A DNA stretch of 64,000 nt from Lysobacterales bacterium. Lineage in GTDB: Bacteria > Pseudomonadota > Gammaproteobacteria > Xanthomonadales > Xanthomonadaceae. Below, one piece after another: positions 9,052 to 16,069 of this stretch. Both the position numbers and the translations under genes were made by a program. Within the stretch, counting starts at the first letter, position 1, and every line of letters begins with the position of its first letter. The notes below the pieces were generated by a model. It made no database searches, was not told where the DNA came from, and saw only the letters and a list, made by a program, of their open reading frames with translations. Location: assembly GCA_019510125.1 (NCBI GenBank), contig JAEKKX010000004.1, positions 186,001 to 250,000 on the forward strand, written 5' to 3'.

Positions 9052-9729
9052 CTACGTGACGGGACTGACTTTCCTCGTCGCGACTTCCGTCGCTCCCACG
9101 AGATGGGGCGCTTGTGGTGGATCGCTTGACGGCGTGCTGTTGTACGCATCGCGCACATGCAACGTCCACACCGCCTTCCCCTGCGCATCGACGCGGGCGG
9201 CGGCGACGCAGGGGCGTTCGGGGATGCCGCGCGGGCGGCGGCCTTGCGACAGGGCGGCGAGCAGGGCGGTGGGGTCGTGGCGGAAGCGGACGAGTTGCAC
9301 GGGCGGTGGGCCGGTGCGGGCGCGTTCGAGTTCGAGGGTGGCGCGTTCGTAGGCGACGACATCGTCGAGGTAGCGCAGGCGCAGGCGGCGCTGCACGAGC
9401 CAGTCGCAGAAATCGACGGCTTCGGGCAGGAAGTAGAAGCTCGCCGGCGGGTGGTCGCGCCAGAAGCGGGCGAGCTCGTCGCACAGGCGGCGGGTGCCGA
9501 GGACGCGGCAGGTGAAGGGCAGCAGGCCGCGCAGTTTGCCCAGGCGGAAGCCCTTGTGCAGGGTGCGGTTGATGCCGAGGCCGGGGTCGCGGGCGATCCG
9601 CTGCAGGCGCGCGGTTTCGCGTGCGTCGAGCTCGCTGCCCGGTACGTCGTCGCCGGCGGCGACGCGATCGCGGAAGTCGGGGTCGAGGATCAGCCGGACC
9701 ATCGCGTCCTGGAAGTGGGCGAGGCTCAT
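9052..9729 (-). CDS. MNIO partner protein (DUF2063-like), RiPP maturation
   Basis: Protein of 225 aa (ATG 9729) overlapping the upstream DUF692 gene by 4 nt (ATGA), hence translationally coupled to it. It begins MSLAHFQDAMVRLIL and contains a helical domain with FWRDHPPASFYFLPEAVDFCDWL and RYLDDVVAYERATLELER. This is the arrangement seen in partner proteins of MNIO enzymes (BufC/TglI-like), which bind the leader peptide and the enzyme. The C-terminal 15-20 residues (HLVGATEVATRKVSPVT) are encoded by a REP-type repeat (about 9077-9099), so the gene has probably run into the repeat after losing its own stop. The function is inferred mainly from operon position. Confidence 0.68.
   Translation of the reverse strand: MSLAHFQDAMVRLILDPDFRDRVAAGDDVPGSELDARETARLQRIARDPGLGINRTLHKGFRLGKLRGLLPFTCRVLGTRRLCDELARFWRDHPPASFYFLPEAVDFCDWLVQRRLRLRYLDDVVAYERATLELERARTGPPPVQLVRFRHDPTALLAALSQGRRPRGIPERPCVAAARVDAQGKAVWTLHVRDAYNSTPSSDPPQAPHLVGATEVATRKVSPVT
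9077..9099 (-). repeat. REP-like element forming the 3' end of the partner gene
   Basis: On the minus strand the sequence reads gtgggagcgacggaagtcgcgac, the 'ggagcg…cgc(g)ac' palindromic form typical of dispersed repeats in Lysobacter and Xanthomonas. It lies in frame inside the last codons of the MNIO partner gene. Confidence 0.55.
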
Positions 9730-10682
9730 GCGTGCGCCTCGCAGGCGTGCGCGACGTGCGCTTCGTGCGCATGCGCCCGAATGGGCGGATGCGCGGGCGC
9801 GGGCAGGTGGCGCGCCCACGCGGCGCGCAGGCGGCGCAGATCCTCGCGGATGCGCGCGAGGCCGACGCTTTCCACCCACGAGCCGAACACCTCGAAGGTC
9901 ACGCCGCCGAGGTTGGGGCAGCGCGGCAGGGTCCAGTCGAGCAGCGTCCAGACCTCGTCCGGGATCGCGCCGGAATGGGCGTCGAGCCAGAAACCGTCGA
10001 GCGCCATGCCGCCGGCGACGTGGATCTCGCCGACGTTGGACAGGTCCAGCGCGCGCAGCATCGCCATCGGGTCGAAGCCGTGGTTGAGGGCGTTGGTGTG
10101 GAGGTTGTGCAGGTCGAGCAGCAGGCCGCAGCCGCTTTCGCGACACAGCGTGTTGAGGAAGGTCGCTTCGTCCATCTCGCCGTCGTCGATGTCGAAGTAG
10201 TAGACGTTGTTCTCCAGCAGGAACGGGCGCGGCACCGAGCGCTGCACTTCGCGGATGCGCGGCGCCAGCAGGTCGAGGCTTTCGCGGTCGCGCGCCAGCG
10301 GCAGGGTGATGCCGGCGTTGATGCGCTGGCCGCCGTGGTCGGCGAGATGGAAGGCGAGGTGGTCGCTGTGCCACGGGAAATCGAGGCGTCCGCGCCATCG
10401 CTCGATCTGCGCGATGTGGTCGCGATCGAAATGCGCGGCGCTGCCGATCGACAGGCCGATGCTGTGCGGCACCACCGGCATGCGCGCGTGCAGTTCGCGC
10501 ATGCGGGCGAGGCCGGCGTCGTCGTCGAGATGGCGGGGGACGGCGTCGGCGCCGCGGTCGGTCCAGAAGATGTCGGGCACGACTTCGACGTAGTCGACGT
10601 CGCAGGGTGCGGCGTCGAAGATCGCGCTCAGCGGGGCCTGGTAGGCCAGGCCCACGCCGAGTCTTGGCAGCGGTGCGCGCAT
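9726..10682 (-). CDS. MNIO (DUF692) multinuclear iron oxidative enzyme
   Basis: Protein of 318 aa in the DUF692/MbnB family of TIM-barrel enzymes. These use two or three Fe ions and O2 to remodel cysteine, asparagine or aspartate residues of ribosomal peptides. The expected ligand segments are visible in order: VPHSIGLSIGS, WHSDHLAF, LLENNVYYF, LLLDLHNLHTNA, EIHVAGG, DAHSGAIP and TFEVFGSW. It starts 7 nt after the precursor gene stop and overlaps the partner gene by 4 nt. The C-terminus carries a histidine-rich tail (RAHAHEAHVAHACEAHA) that is not part of the barrel. The fold and enzyme class are secure; the reaction on the CRPC peptide is unknown. Confidence 0.88.
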   Translation of the reverse strand: MRAPLPRLGVGLAYQAPLSAIFDAAPCDVDYVEVVPDIFWTDRGADAVPRHLDDDAGLARMRELHARMPVVPHSIGLSIGSAAHFDRDHIAQIERWRGRLDFPWHSDHLAFHLADHGGQRINAGITLPLARDRESLDLLAPRIREVQRSVPRPFLLENNVYYFDIDDGEMDEATFLNTLCRESGCGLLLDLHNLHTNALNHGFDPMAMLRALDLSNVGEIHVAGGMALDGFWLDAHSGAIPDEVWTLLDWTLPRCPNLGGVTFEVFGSWVESVGLARIREDLRRLRAAWARHLPAPAHPPIRAHAHEAHVAHACEAHA

Positions 10683-10689
10683 CGTGCGC

Positions 10690-10899
10690 TCAGCGCATGC
10701 CGCGGATCACGGGGTCTTCGATGATCAGGCGGTCCAGGCCCGAGAGGCAGGGCCGGCAGCCCTTGAATCCCGGGATTTCCGGGATGGTGAGCACGCCCTT
10801 GAGCGTGGCGACGAGGTCTTCGAAGGAGGTGTCCGGGGCGATGGCGAGCTGGAACTCCGCGACCGGGGTCTTGCGCTTGGTGATCGGACGGGTGGCCAT
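10690..10899 (-). CDS. Candidate RiPP precursor peptide with CRPC core
   Basis: Peptide of 69 aa beginning MATRPITKRK, with ATG 10899 preceded by aaaagga at the right spacing. The longer track ORF adds an arginine-rich tail without a ribosome site. A leader-like helical part (FEDLVATLKGVLTIPEI) is followed by GFKGCRPCLSGLDRL with two cysteines as C-x-x-C, then LIIEDPVIRGMR. It lies 7 nt upstream of an MNIO enzyme and has no signal peptide, unlike bufferin precursors. The cysteine pair is the likely modification site. I know of no named product with this core. The ORF is secure; the precursor role is inferred from context. Confidence 0.75.
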   Translation of the reverse strand: MATRPITKRKTPVAEFQLAIAPDTSFEDLVATLKGVLTIPEIPGFKGCRPCLSGLDRLIIEDPVIRGMR

Positions 10900-11034
10900 G
10901 TGCGATTCCTTTTCGGGGTGTCGGAAGCGCCGTTCGCGACAGTGTCCGCGCCGCGTCGGGCGGAGGGCGGTCTTGCCCTCGTCTGCGGTCAACGCAGTGC
11001 TTTCCGGCGACCGGCCACGGATCGCCGCTCCCGA

Positions 11035-11460
11035 TCAGCGATAGGCCGCCTTCGGCTCGTTGACCCGGTCCGCCGCCGACAGCACGAGGCGCGGACGCAG
11101 CCACTCGGCGAAGGCGGTTTCTTCGAGGCTGCCTTCGGCGAGGGCGAGATAGACCGGATACAACGCCAGGTCATCAGCATCCAGCGTCGCATCGTTGAGA
11201 CGAATGAACACTTCGCAGCAGACTGCTGCGGTGCGTTTGTTGCCGTCGACGAACGGGTGGTTGCGCGCCAACCCGAACGCGAGGCTGGCGGCCAGCGCGG
11301 CGAGGTCCGGCGGCGGGTCGCCATAGGCGAACAACTGCTGTGGACGGGCGAGCGCCGAGTCGAGCAGCGCTTCGTCGCGCACGCCGCTGCCGCCGCCGTG
11401 TTCGGCGAGCTGGCGGTCGTGGATGGCCAGGGCCAGGCGCTTTTCGATCCAGACGATCAT
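11035..11460 (-). CDS. doc: Doc-type Fic toxin
   Basis: Death-on-curing family protein of 141 aa with the Fic core HPFVDGNKRTA. In P1 Doc this core phosphorylates EF-Tu and blocks translation. I start at ATG 11460 (MIVWIEKRLALAIHDRQL), which has tgagga 7-8 nt upstream. The ORF-track start (11481) lies inside the upstream antitoxin gene. It follows the AbrB-type antitoxin gene by 10 nt on the same strand, giving a two-gene operon. Canonical Doc is paired with Phd, so the AbrB/MazE-fold partner is a swapped arrangement. All catalytic Fic residues (H, D, G, N, K, R) appear present, so the toxin is probably active. Confidence 0.9.
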   Translation of the reverse strand: MIVWIEKRLALAIHDRQLAEHGGGSGVRDEALLDSALARPQQLFAYGDPPPDLAALAASLAFGLARNHPFVDGNKRTAAVCCEVFIRLNDATLDADDLALYPVYLALAEGSLEETAFAEWLRPRLVLSAADRVNEPKAAYR

Positions 11461-11470
11461 GTCGTGATCC

Positions 11471-11692
11471 TCACTGCGCAAGCTTGTGCAGGAGCGTGCG
11501 GCGATCGCGCATGACCTGCTCGGCCACTTCCATCTGCGCGGCGAGCTCCGGGTCGTACGTGGTCAGCACGATGCCGCCGGGCGTTTCCAGCGCGAACAGT
11601 TCGTCGCCCTTCTCCAGGCGCAGGCGGGCCAGCAGCTCCTTCGGCAGGATGACGCCGGCCGAATTGCCGACGGTCGTGATTTTCAGCTTCAT
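11471..11692 (-). CDS. AbrB/MazE-family antitoxin
   Basis: DNA-binding antitoxin of 73 aa starting at ATG 11692. The sequence MKLKITTVGNSAGVILPKELL is a textbook AbrB/SpoVT N-terminal swapped-hairpin domain. The C-terminal half (YDPELAAQMEVAEQVMRDRRTLLHKLAQ) is helical and should wrap the Doc toxin encoded next. The longer ORF-track start would run through the operator-like palindrome at 11711-11726, so it is rejected. It is probably autorepressed together with the toxin. Confidence 0.88.
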   Translation of the reverse strand: MKLKITTVGNSAGVILPKELLARLRLEKGDELFALETPGGIVLTTYDPELAAQMEVAEQVMRDRRTLLHKLAQ

Positions 11693-11710
11693 GTGCGCCT
11701 CCGACAGCGT

Positions 11711-11726
11711 TATAACGCATGTTATA
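11711..11726 (-). promoter_or_regulatory. Operator/promoter palindrome of the AbrB-Doc operon
   Basis: TATAAC-GCAT-GTTATA is a perfect 6-bp inverted repeat 19 nt upstream of the antitoxin ATG. Read on the minus strand it also supplies a TATAAC -10-like hexamer. This is the expected site and form for autorepression by a dimeric AbrB-fold antitoxin. Binding is not shown. Confidence 0.55.
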
Positions 11727-11760
11727 CGGCATCGACCCGGCACCGGCAAGCCGGAAACGA

Positions 11761-11786
11761 CGCACCCCCGCCGGAGCGGGGGTGCG
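11761..11786 (-). terminator. Hairpin downstream of the degV-like gene
   Basis: CGCACCCCCGC-cgga-GCGGGGGTGCG has 11-bp perfect arms and lies about 50 nt after the degV-like stop. It has no long U tract on the minus strand. It separates degV from the AbrB-Doc operon on the same strand. Confidence 0.6.
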
Positions 11787-11836
11787 AAGGGGCGGCGCGT
11801 GGCGGCGGTCGGACCGCCGATCAGGCATGTCGCGGA

Positions 11837-12880
11837 TCAGAAATCCGGCGAATGCTCGGCGGCGGCGAACCCCACGCACAGCGCCTGGGTGCCCATGTTG
11901 ACCATGCCGCTGATGCTCATCGGGCACAGGTGCAGGGACACGCCTTCGTTCTCGCAGACCGTGGCCAGTTTGCGGTAGCCGCTGGTGTCGGCGACATCGC
12001 TGGTCGGGCCGCCGTAGGACACGACGACGTGCGGCACGACGAGGCCGCGCTGGACATGCTTGGCGGTGAACACCAGCAGGCGGTGCCAGGCCTCCTCGCG
12101 GCCGCGGAACTTGCCTACCGGCGTGGTGGTGCCGAGGCGTCCGCGCACGATCGGCTTGATGTCCATCGCATCGCCGAGCATCGCGGTCATCAGGCCCACG
12201 CTGCGGTCGCCGCGCAGGCGCGCGCGCTTGCGCATGTAGCCCAGGTCGTCGACGACGAGGTAGCCGTAGGTCGCGTCGATCGTCTGGTAGAGGCGGTCGC
12301 GGACGTCCCTGGACGGGGGGCCGGCGTCGAGCAGATCGCGCAGCGCCAGCGCCGGGATGCCCTGCGCAGCGAACAGGTTGCGGGTGTCGATGACGCGGAA
12401 CTGGAACGGCCGCTGGATGCCGGCGGCCGCGCGCGCCGCGCGGACGTGCGGCAGCACCTGCAGGCTCGCCTGCATCGCGTTGTCGTGGATCTGGCTGCGG
12501 CTGGCGGTGATCGTGAGGCAGTACACGGAGTCGTAGTCCAGCGCGAAGCGCTCGATGAAGGACGACTGCATGTCGGCGACGCTCTGCGGCGTGGACACGG
12601 CGGTGACGCCGCGGCCGCCGTCCTGCTCGCGCAGGTAGCGCAGGGTGGAGTCGGGGCTGTGCTGGTCGATGTAGGTCGTGTCGCCGACCTGGATCGAGAC
12701 CGGCAGGACGACGATGTCGGGCGAGCCGAAGAAGCTTTCGGGCAGGTCGCAGGCGGCGTCGACGACGATGCCGACCCGCGTTTCGGCGGCCGGCAGGCGG
12801 CCGATGGCCGGACCTTCGACAGGCTCGGCCGAAGGCCCCACGGCCTGGAGGTGGTGTTCCCTGAATTCGACAACCGACAT
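11837..12880 (-). CDS. DegV/EDD-fold fatty-acid-binding protein
   Basis: DegV-family protein of 347 aa. The family binds a fatty acid and, in Firmicutes, presents it to a FakA kinase (as FakB). Landmarks are the start of the EDD domain (VGIVVDAACDLPESFF), the loop TAVSTPQSVADMQSSF, and the C-terminal block KPIVRGRLGTTTPVGKFRGREEAWHRL. ATG 12880 has a gagagagg site; the track ORF extends far upstream without support. No FakA-like kinase is present in the window, so the partner is unknown. The adjacent fused beta-oxidation enzyme on the same strand makes a link with acyl metabolism reasonable but unproven. Confidence 0.85.
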   Translation of the reverse strand: MSVVEFREHHLQAVGPSAEPVEGPAIGRLPAAETRVGIVVDAACDLPESFFGSPDIVVLPVSIQVGDTTYIDQHSPDSTLRYLREQDGGRGVTAVSTPQSVADMQSSFIERFALDYDSVYCLTITASRSQIHDNAMQASLQVLPHVRAARAAAGIQRPFQFRVIDTRNLFAAQGIPALALRDLLDAGPPSRDVRDRLYQTIDATYGYLVVDDLGYMRKRARLRGDRSVGLMTAMLGDAMDIKPIVRGRLGTTTPVGKFRGREEAWHRLLVFTAKHVQRGLVVPHVVVSYGGPTSDVADTSGYRKLATVCENEGVSLHLCPMSISGMVNMGTQALCVGFAAAEHSPDF

Positions 12881-13016
12881 GGCGATGCCTCTCTCCCCGC
12901 GTGATCGATGGACCAGCGGGGAGCAAGCAGCATGCCAATCGGTCACATGATCGACGTGCGGGCAGTCACGGTGAAAACGTGCTGTAACACACAGAATATG
13001 ACGGGCTGCGTCACAT

Positions 13017-13031
13017 ACCGTCTGGTACGGT
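13017..13031. promoter_or_regulatory. Short inverted repeat upstream of degV
   Basis: ACCGT-ctggt-ACGGT lies in the 195-bp gap between degV and the 3-hydroxyacyl-CoA dehydrogenase gene. It could be a regulator half-site pair. Evidence is symmetry only. Confidence 0.25.
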
Positions 13032-13038
13032 GGCGGTC

Positions 13039-13065
13039 TCGCGCGATCCGGACCGGATCGCGCGA
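13039..13065 (-). terminator. 27-nt perfect palindrome after the 3-hydroxyacyl-CoA dehydrogenase gene
   Basis: TCGCGCGATCCGG-a-CCGGATCGCGCGA has 13-bp perfect arms around a single base and lies 11 nt beyond the stop of the minus-strand beta-oxidation gene. Position suggests a transcription terminator, but the single-base centre cannot form a normal loop and no U run follows. It may instead act as a DNA-binding site. Confidence 0.5.
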
Positions 13066-13076
13066 ACGGGAAAGCG

Positions 13077-15170
13077 TCAGCCTGCCGCCAGCGCAGGGTT
13101 GTCCCAGCCCGGGCGCGCGGCGAAGCGGTCGCCGTGCTTGTCCTGCAGGGCCTTGAGCTTCGCCAGCAGCGGCGCGACGCCGGTGTCGCGGATGTACTGG
13201 ATCGGGCCGCCGCGGAACGGGGCGAAACCGGTGCCGAAGATGACGCCGGCGTCGAGCAGGTCGGCATCGGCCACGACGCCCTCGTGCAGCGCGGCGACGG
13301 CCTCGTTGAGGAACGGCAGGATCAGCCGGTCTTCCAGGTCCTCCGGCGCCTTGTAGTCGCCCGGGATCTCCGGCTTCTGGGCGCGGCCGTCGACCCACTT
13401 GTACAGGCCCTGGCCGTCCTTCTTGCCGCGCTTGCCGGCTTCCGGCGGCGAGGCGAGGGCGGCGGGGATCGGCAGGCCGAGGAACGGCGCGAGCTCGGCG
13501 CCGACGCCCGCGGCCACGTCCAGGCCCACGGTGTCGATCAGCTCGATCGGGCCCATCGGCATGCCGAACCTGACCGCGGCCTTGTCGATGACGGGGCCGG
13601 GGATGCCTTCGGCGTACGCGGTCGCGGCTTCCAGCATGTACGGGAACAGCAGGCGGTTGACGAGGAAGCCCGGGGTGCCCGCCACCGGCACCGGCAGCTT
13701 GTCGATGGCCTTGCAGAACGCGGCCAGGCGCTTCTCGGTCTCCGGCGCCATCGTGTCGTGGTGGATGATCTCCACCAGCGGCATCAGCGCGACCGGGTTG
13801 AAGTAGTGCAGGCCGGCGAACTGCGCCGGGCGCGCGAGGTGCTCGCGCAGTTCGGTCAGCGGGATCGACGAGGTGTTGGTGGTCAGCAGCGCGTCGGCCT
13901 TCATCTTCGGCTCGACCGCGGTGTAGAGGTCGCGCTTGGCTTCGGGCTTCTCGATGATCGCCTCGATCAGCAGGTCGGCCTTCGCCACGCCGTCGCCGGC
14001 GAGGTCGGACACCAGCCGCGCGGCGACCTCGGGACGCTTGGCGTCGTCCTTCACGCGCTTGGCGAACAGTTCCTGCGCGCGCTTCATCGCGGTGTCGATG
14101 AAGCGCTGCTCGCGGTCCTGCAGGGTGACGTGGAAGCCCTTGTACGCGGCCCACGCGGCGATGTCGCCGCCCATCACGCCGGCGCCGACCACGTGGACGT
14201 GGGCGATGCCGTGATCCTTGCCGCCCAGGCCCTTCAGTCGTTCCTGCAGGAAGAACACGCGGGTCAGGTTGCGCGCGGTCGGGGTGCCGGCGAGCTTCAC
14301 CACCGAGCGCCGTTCGGCGTCGAGCAACTGCTGGGTGCCGCCGCTGCTGCGGCGCCAGGTCTCGATCAGCGCGTAGGGCGCGGGGTAGTGCGCCTTGTTG
14401 GCCTTGCGCGCGACCGACTTGACGATCTGCGGCGCGAGGAGCTGGCGCGCCGGCCAGGTGTTGGTGATCCAGGCCAGGAAGGTCTGCTTGAACGGGCGCG
14501 CGATCTCGCCGGCGGCGCGGGCCTTGAGCGCCAGTTCCGCGGCCGCATCGACCAGCGCCTCGGGCGCGACCACCCGGTCGACGACGCCCAGCGCCTTCGC
14601 CGCGGCGGCCGACAGGTTGCGGCCGGTGAGCATGACGTCCATCGCCGCCGGCGCGCCGATCAGCCGCGGCAGGCGCACGCTGCCGCCCCAGCCGGGATAG
14701 ATGCCGAGCTTCACCTCGGGCAGGCCGATGCGCGTCGACGGGTCGTTCGAGGCCACCCGGCCGGTGCAGGCGAGCGAGATCTCGGTGCCGCCGCCCATGC
14801 AGAAGCCGTGGATCGCGGCGACGGTGGGGAAGGGCAGGTCGGCGATCCGCTGGAACACGGTCTGGCCGCGGCGGATCGAATCGCCGATCGTGCCCTTGCG
14901 GTCGAACTCCTGGAACTCGCGGATGTCCGCGCCGGCGATGAAGCCCTTGGCCTTGGCCGAACGCAGGACCATCGCCTTCGGCGGTTCGAGCACGATGCGG
15001 TCGAGCAGGTCGCCCAGCTCGATCAGCACGTCCTGGCCGAAGGTGTTGACCGACTCGCCCTCGCGGTCGAAGGACAGCACGAGCACGCCGTCCGGGCGCA
15101 GGTCGGTCTTCCAGTGGCGGAGGCGCAGGCCGTCGAGGCCGGGCTGGGGCGTGGTCATGGGTCGATCCAT
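13077..15170 (-). CDS. Fused enoyl-CoA hydratase / 3-hydroxyacyl-CoA dehydrogenase
   Basis: Bifunctional beta-oxidation alpha subunit of 697 aa (FadB/FadJ type). The N-terminal crotonase domain has the oxyanion-hole and catalytic elements KGFIAGADIREF, CMGGGTE (Glu130) and LPEVKLGIYPGWGGS (Glu152). The NAD-binding domain begins at VVGAGVMGGDIAAW (GxGxxG at 329-334), and the C-terminal dehydrogenase part has TNTSSIPLTEL and FNPVALMPLVEI. It hydrates trans-2-enoyl-CoA and oxidises the L-3-hydroxyacyl-CoA. No thiolase gene is adjacent. A second ATG at residue 5 is an equally good start. It is divergent from rpoE across about 214 bp. Confidence 0.93.
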   Translation of the reverse strand: MDRPMTTPQPGLDGLRLRHWKTDLRPDGVLVLSFDREGESVNTFGQDVLIELGDLLDRIVLEPPKAMVLRSAKAKGFIAGADIREFQEFDRKGTIGDSIRRGQTVFQRIADLPFPTVAAIHGFCMGGGTEISLACTGRVASNDPSTRIGLPEVKLGIYPGWGGSVRLPRLIGAPAAMDVMLTGRNLSAAAAKALGVVDRVVAPEALVDAAAELALKARAAGEIARPFKQTFLAWITNTWPARQLLAPQIVKSVARKANKAHYPAPYALIETWRRSSGGTQQLLDAERRSVVKLAGTPTARNLTRVFFLQERLKGLGGKDHGIAHVHVVGAGVMGGDIAAWAAYKGFHVTLQDREQRFIDTAMKRAQELFAKRVKDDAKRPEVAARLVSDLAGDGVAKADLLIEAIIEKPEAKRDLYTAVEPKMKADALLTTNTSSIPLTELREHLARPAQFAGLHYFNPVALMPLVEIIHHDTMAPETEKRLAAFCKAIDKLPVPVAGTPGFLVNRLLFPYMLEAATAYAEGIPGPVIDKAAVRFGMPMGPIELIDTVGLDVAAGVGAELAPFLGLPIPAALASPPEAGKRGKKDGQGLYKWVDGRAQKPEIPGDYKAPEDLEDRLILPFLNEAVAALHEGVVADADLLDAGVIFGTGFAPFRGGPIQYIRDTGVAPLLAKLKALQDKHGDRFAARPGWDNPALAAG

Positions 15171-15310
15171 ACGCTGGAGGATGGGGCCTATGATCCCGAC
15201 CCGGCCGGGACCGCGTCAAATGCCGCCCGCACGCCTTGTGACGCGGGCCTCGACGCCCCAGATGAACCGATGTTGCACGCAGGCGGCCGCCCGAGGGCCG
15301 CCGGGGCCGG

Positions 15311-15338
15311 GAACTTCCCCCGGCGTGTATTGTCGGAA
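15311..15338 (+). promoter_or_regulatory. Sigma-E-type promoter of rpoE
   Basis: GAACTT at 15311-15316 is preceded by GG, giving the classic GGAACTT -35. It is followed after 16 nt by TCGGAA (-10 of the GTCNNA/TCTGA type) at 15333-15338. This spacing fits ECF sigma-E recognition, so rpoE is probably autoregulated. The predicted start lies about 40 nt before the GTG start codon. Confidence 0.7.
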
Positions 15339-15384
15339 CGACCGGCCACCGCGCCGGACGATCCATTGCCAGGAGAGCCGGCCG

Positions 15385-15999
15385 GTGGCCGAGACGATGA
15401 CCGAAAACGTGGACCTCGAACTGGTCCGGCGGGTGCAGCGCGGCGACAGCGCGGCCTTCGACCTGCTGGTGCGCAAGTACCAGCACCGGGTCGTGGCGCT
15501 GATCGGACGCTACGTCCACGACTGGAGCGAGGCCCAGGACGTCGCCCAGGAGACGTTCCTGCGCGCCTACCGCGCGCTGGGCAACTTCCGCGGCGACGCC
15601 CAGTTCTCGACCTGGCTGCACCGGATCGCGGTGAACACCGCGAAGAACCATCTGGTGGCGCACAAGCGCCGGCCGCCGGGCGAGGACATCGACATCGACG
15701 ATGCCGAGAACTTCGAGTCCGCGCTGCGCCTGCGCGACAACGACACCCCGGAGCGCGAACTGATGCGACAGGAGATGGAACAAACGGTGATGCGCGCGGT
15801 CGAAGCCTTGCCGGAGGAACTGCGGACGGCGATCACCCTGCGCGAGGTGGAAGGCATGAGTTACGAGGACATCGCGCAGCAGATGCAGTGCCCGATCGGC
15901 ACCGTGCGTTCGCGGATCTTCCGCGCCCGCGAAGCGATCGACGCGCAGTTGCGCCCGCTGATGGACGCCGTCGACCCCCGCGCCCGCGCCACCCGCTGA
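15385..15999 (+). CDS. rpoE: Envelope-stress ECF sigma factor RpoE
   Basis: ECF sigma factor of 204 aa. Region 2 includes DVAQETFLRAYRALGNF and FSTWLHRIAVNTAKN; region 4 includes MSYEDIAQQMQCPIGTVRSR, a helix-turn-helix for the -35 element. I start at GTG 15385, 7 nt after aggagag; ATG 15397 (MTENVDLELV) is the alternative. It directs transcription of envelope stress genes and is normally sequestered by the anti-sigma factor encoded next (rseA), with a MucD/DegP protease downstream. This is the usual xanthomonad rpoE-rseA-mucD arrangement. Confidence 0.95.
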   Translation: MAETMTENVDLELVRRVQRGDSAAFDLLVRKYQHRVVALIGRYVHDWSEAQDVAQETFLRAYRALGNFRGDAQFSTWLHRIAVNTAKNHLVAHKRRPPGEDIDIDDAENFESALRLRDNDTPERELMRQEMEQTVMRAVEALPEELRTAITLREVEGMSYEDIAQQMQCPIGTVRSRIFRAREAIDAQLRPLMDAVDPRARATR

Positions 16000-16069
16000 C
16001 AGCGCATCGCTCCCGCTGCAGTCCTTCCGTACGCCCCACGCGCCCCCGTCCACCGTTCACATCGCGACA

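Noticed and set aside
6609-9362. 917-aa minus-strand ORF
   Set aside because: Antisense to hsdR; composition typical of a shadow frame.
12943-16053. 1036-aa minus-strand ORF and 981-aa plus-strand ORF (13134-16079)
   Set aside because: Shadows of the beta-oxidation gene and rpoE in other frames.
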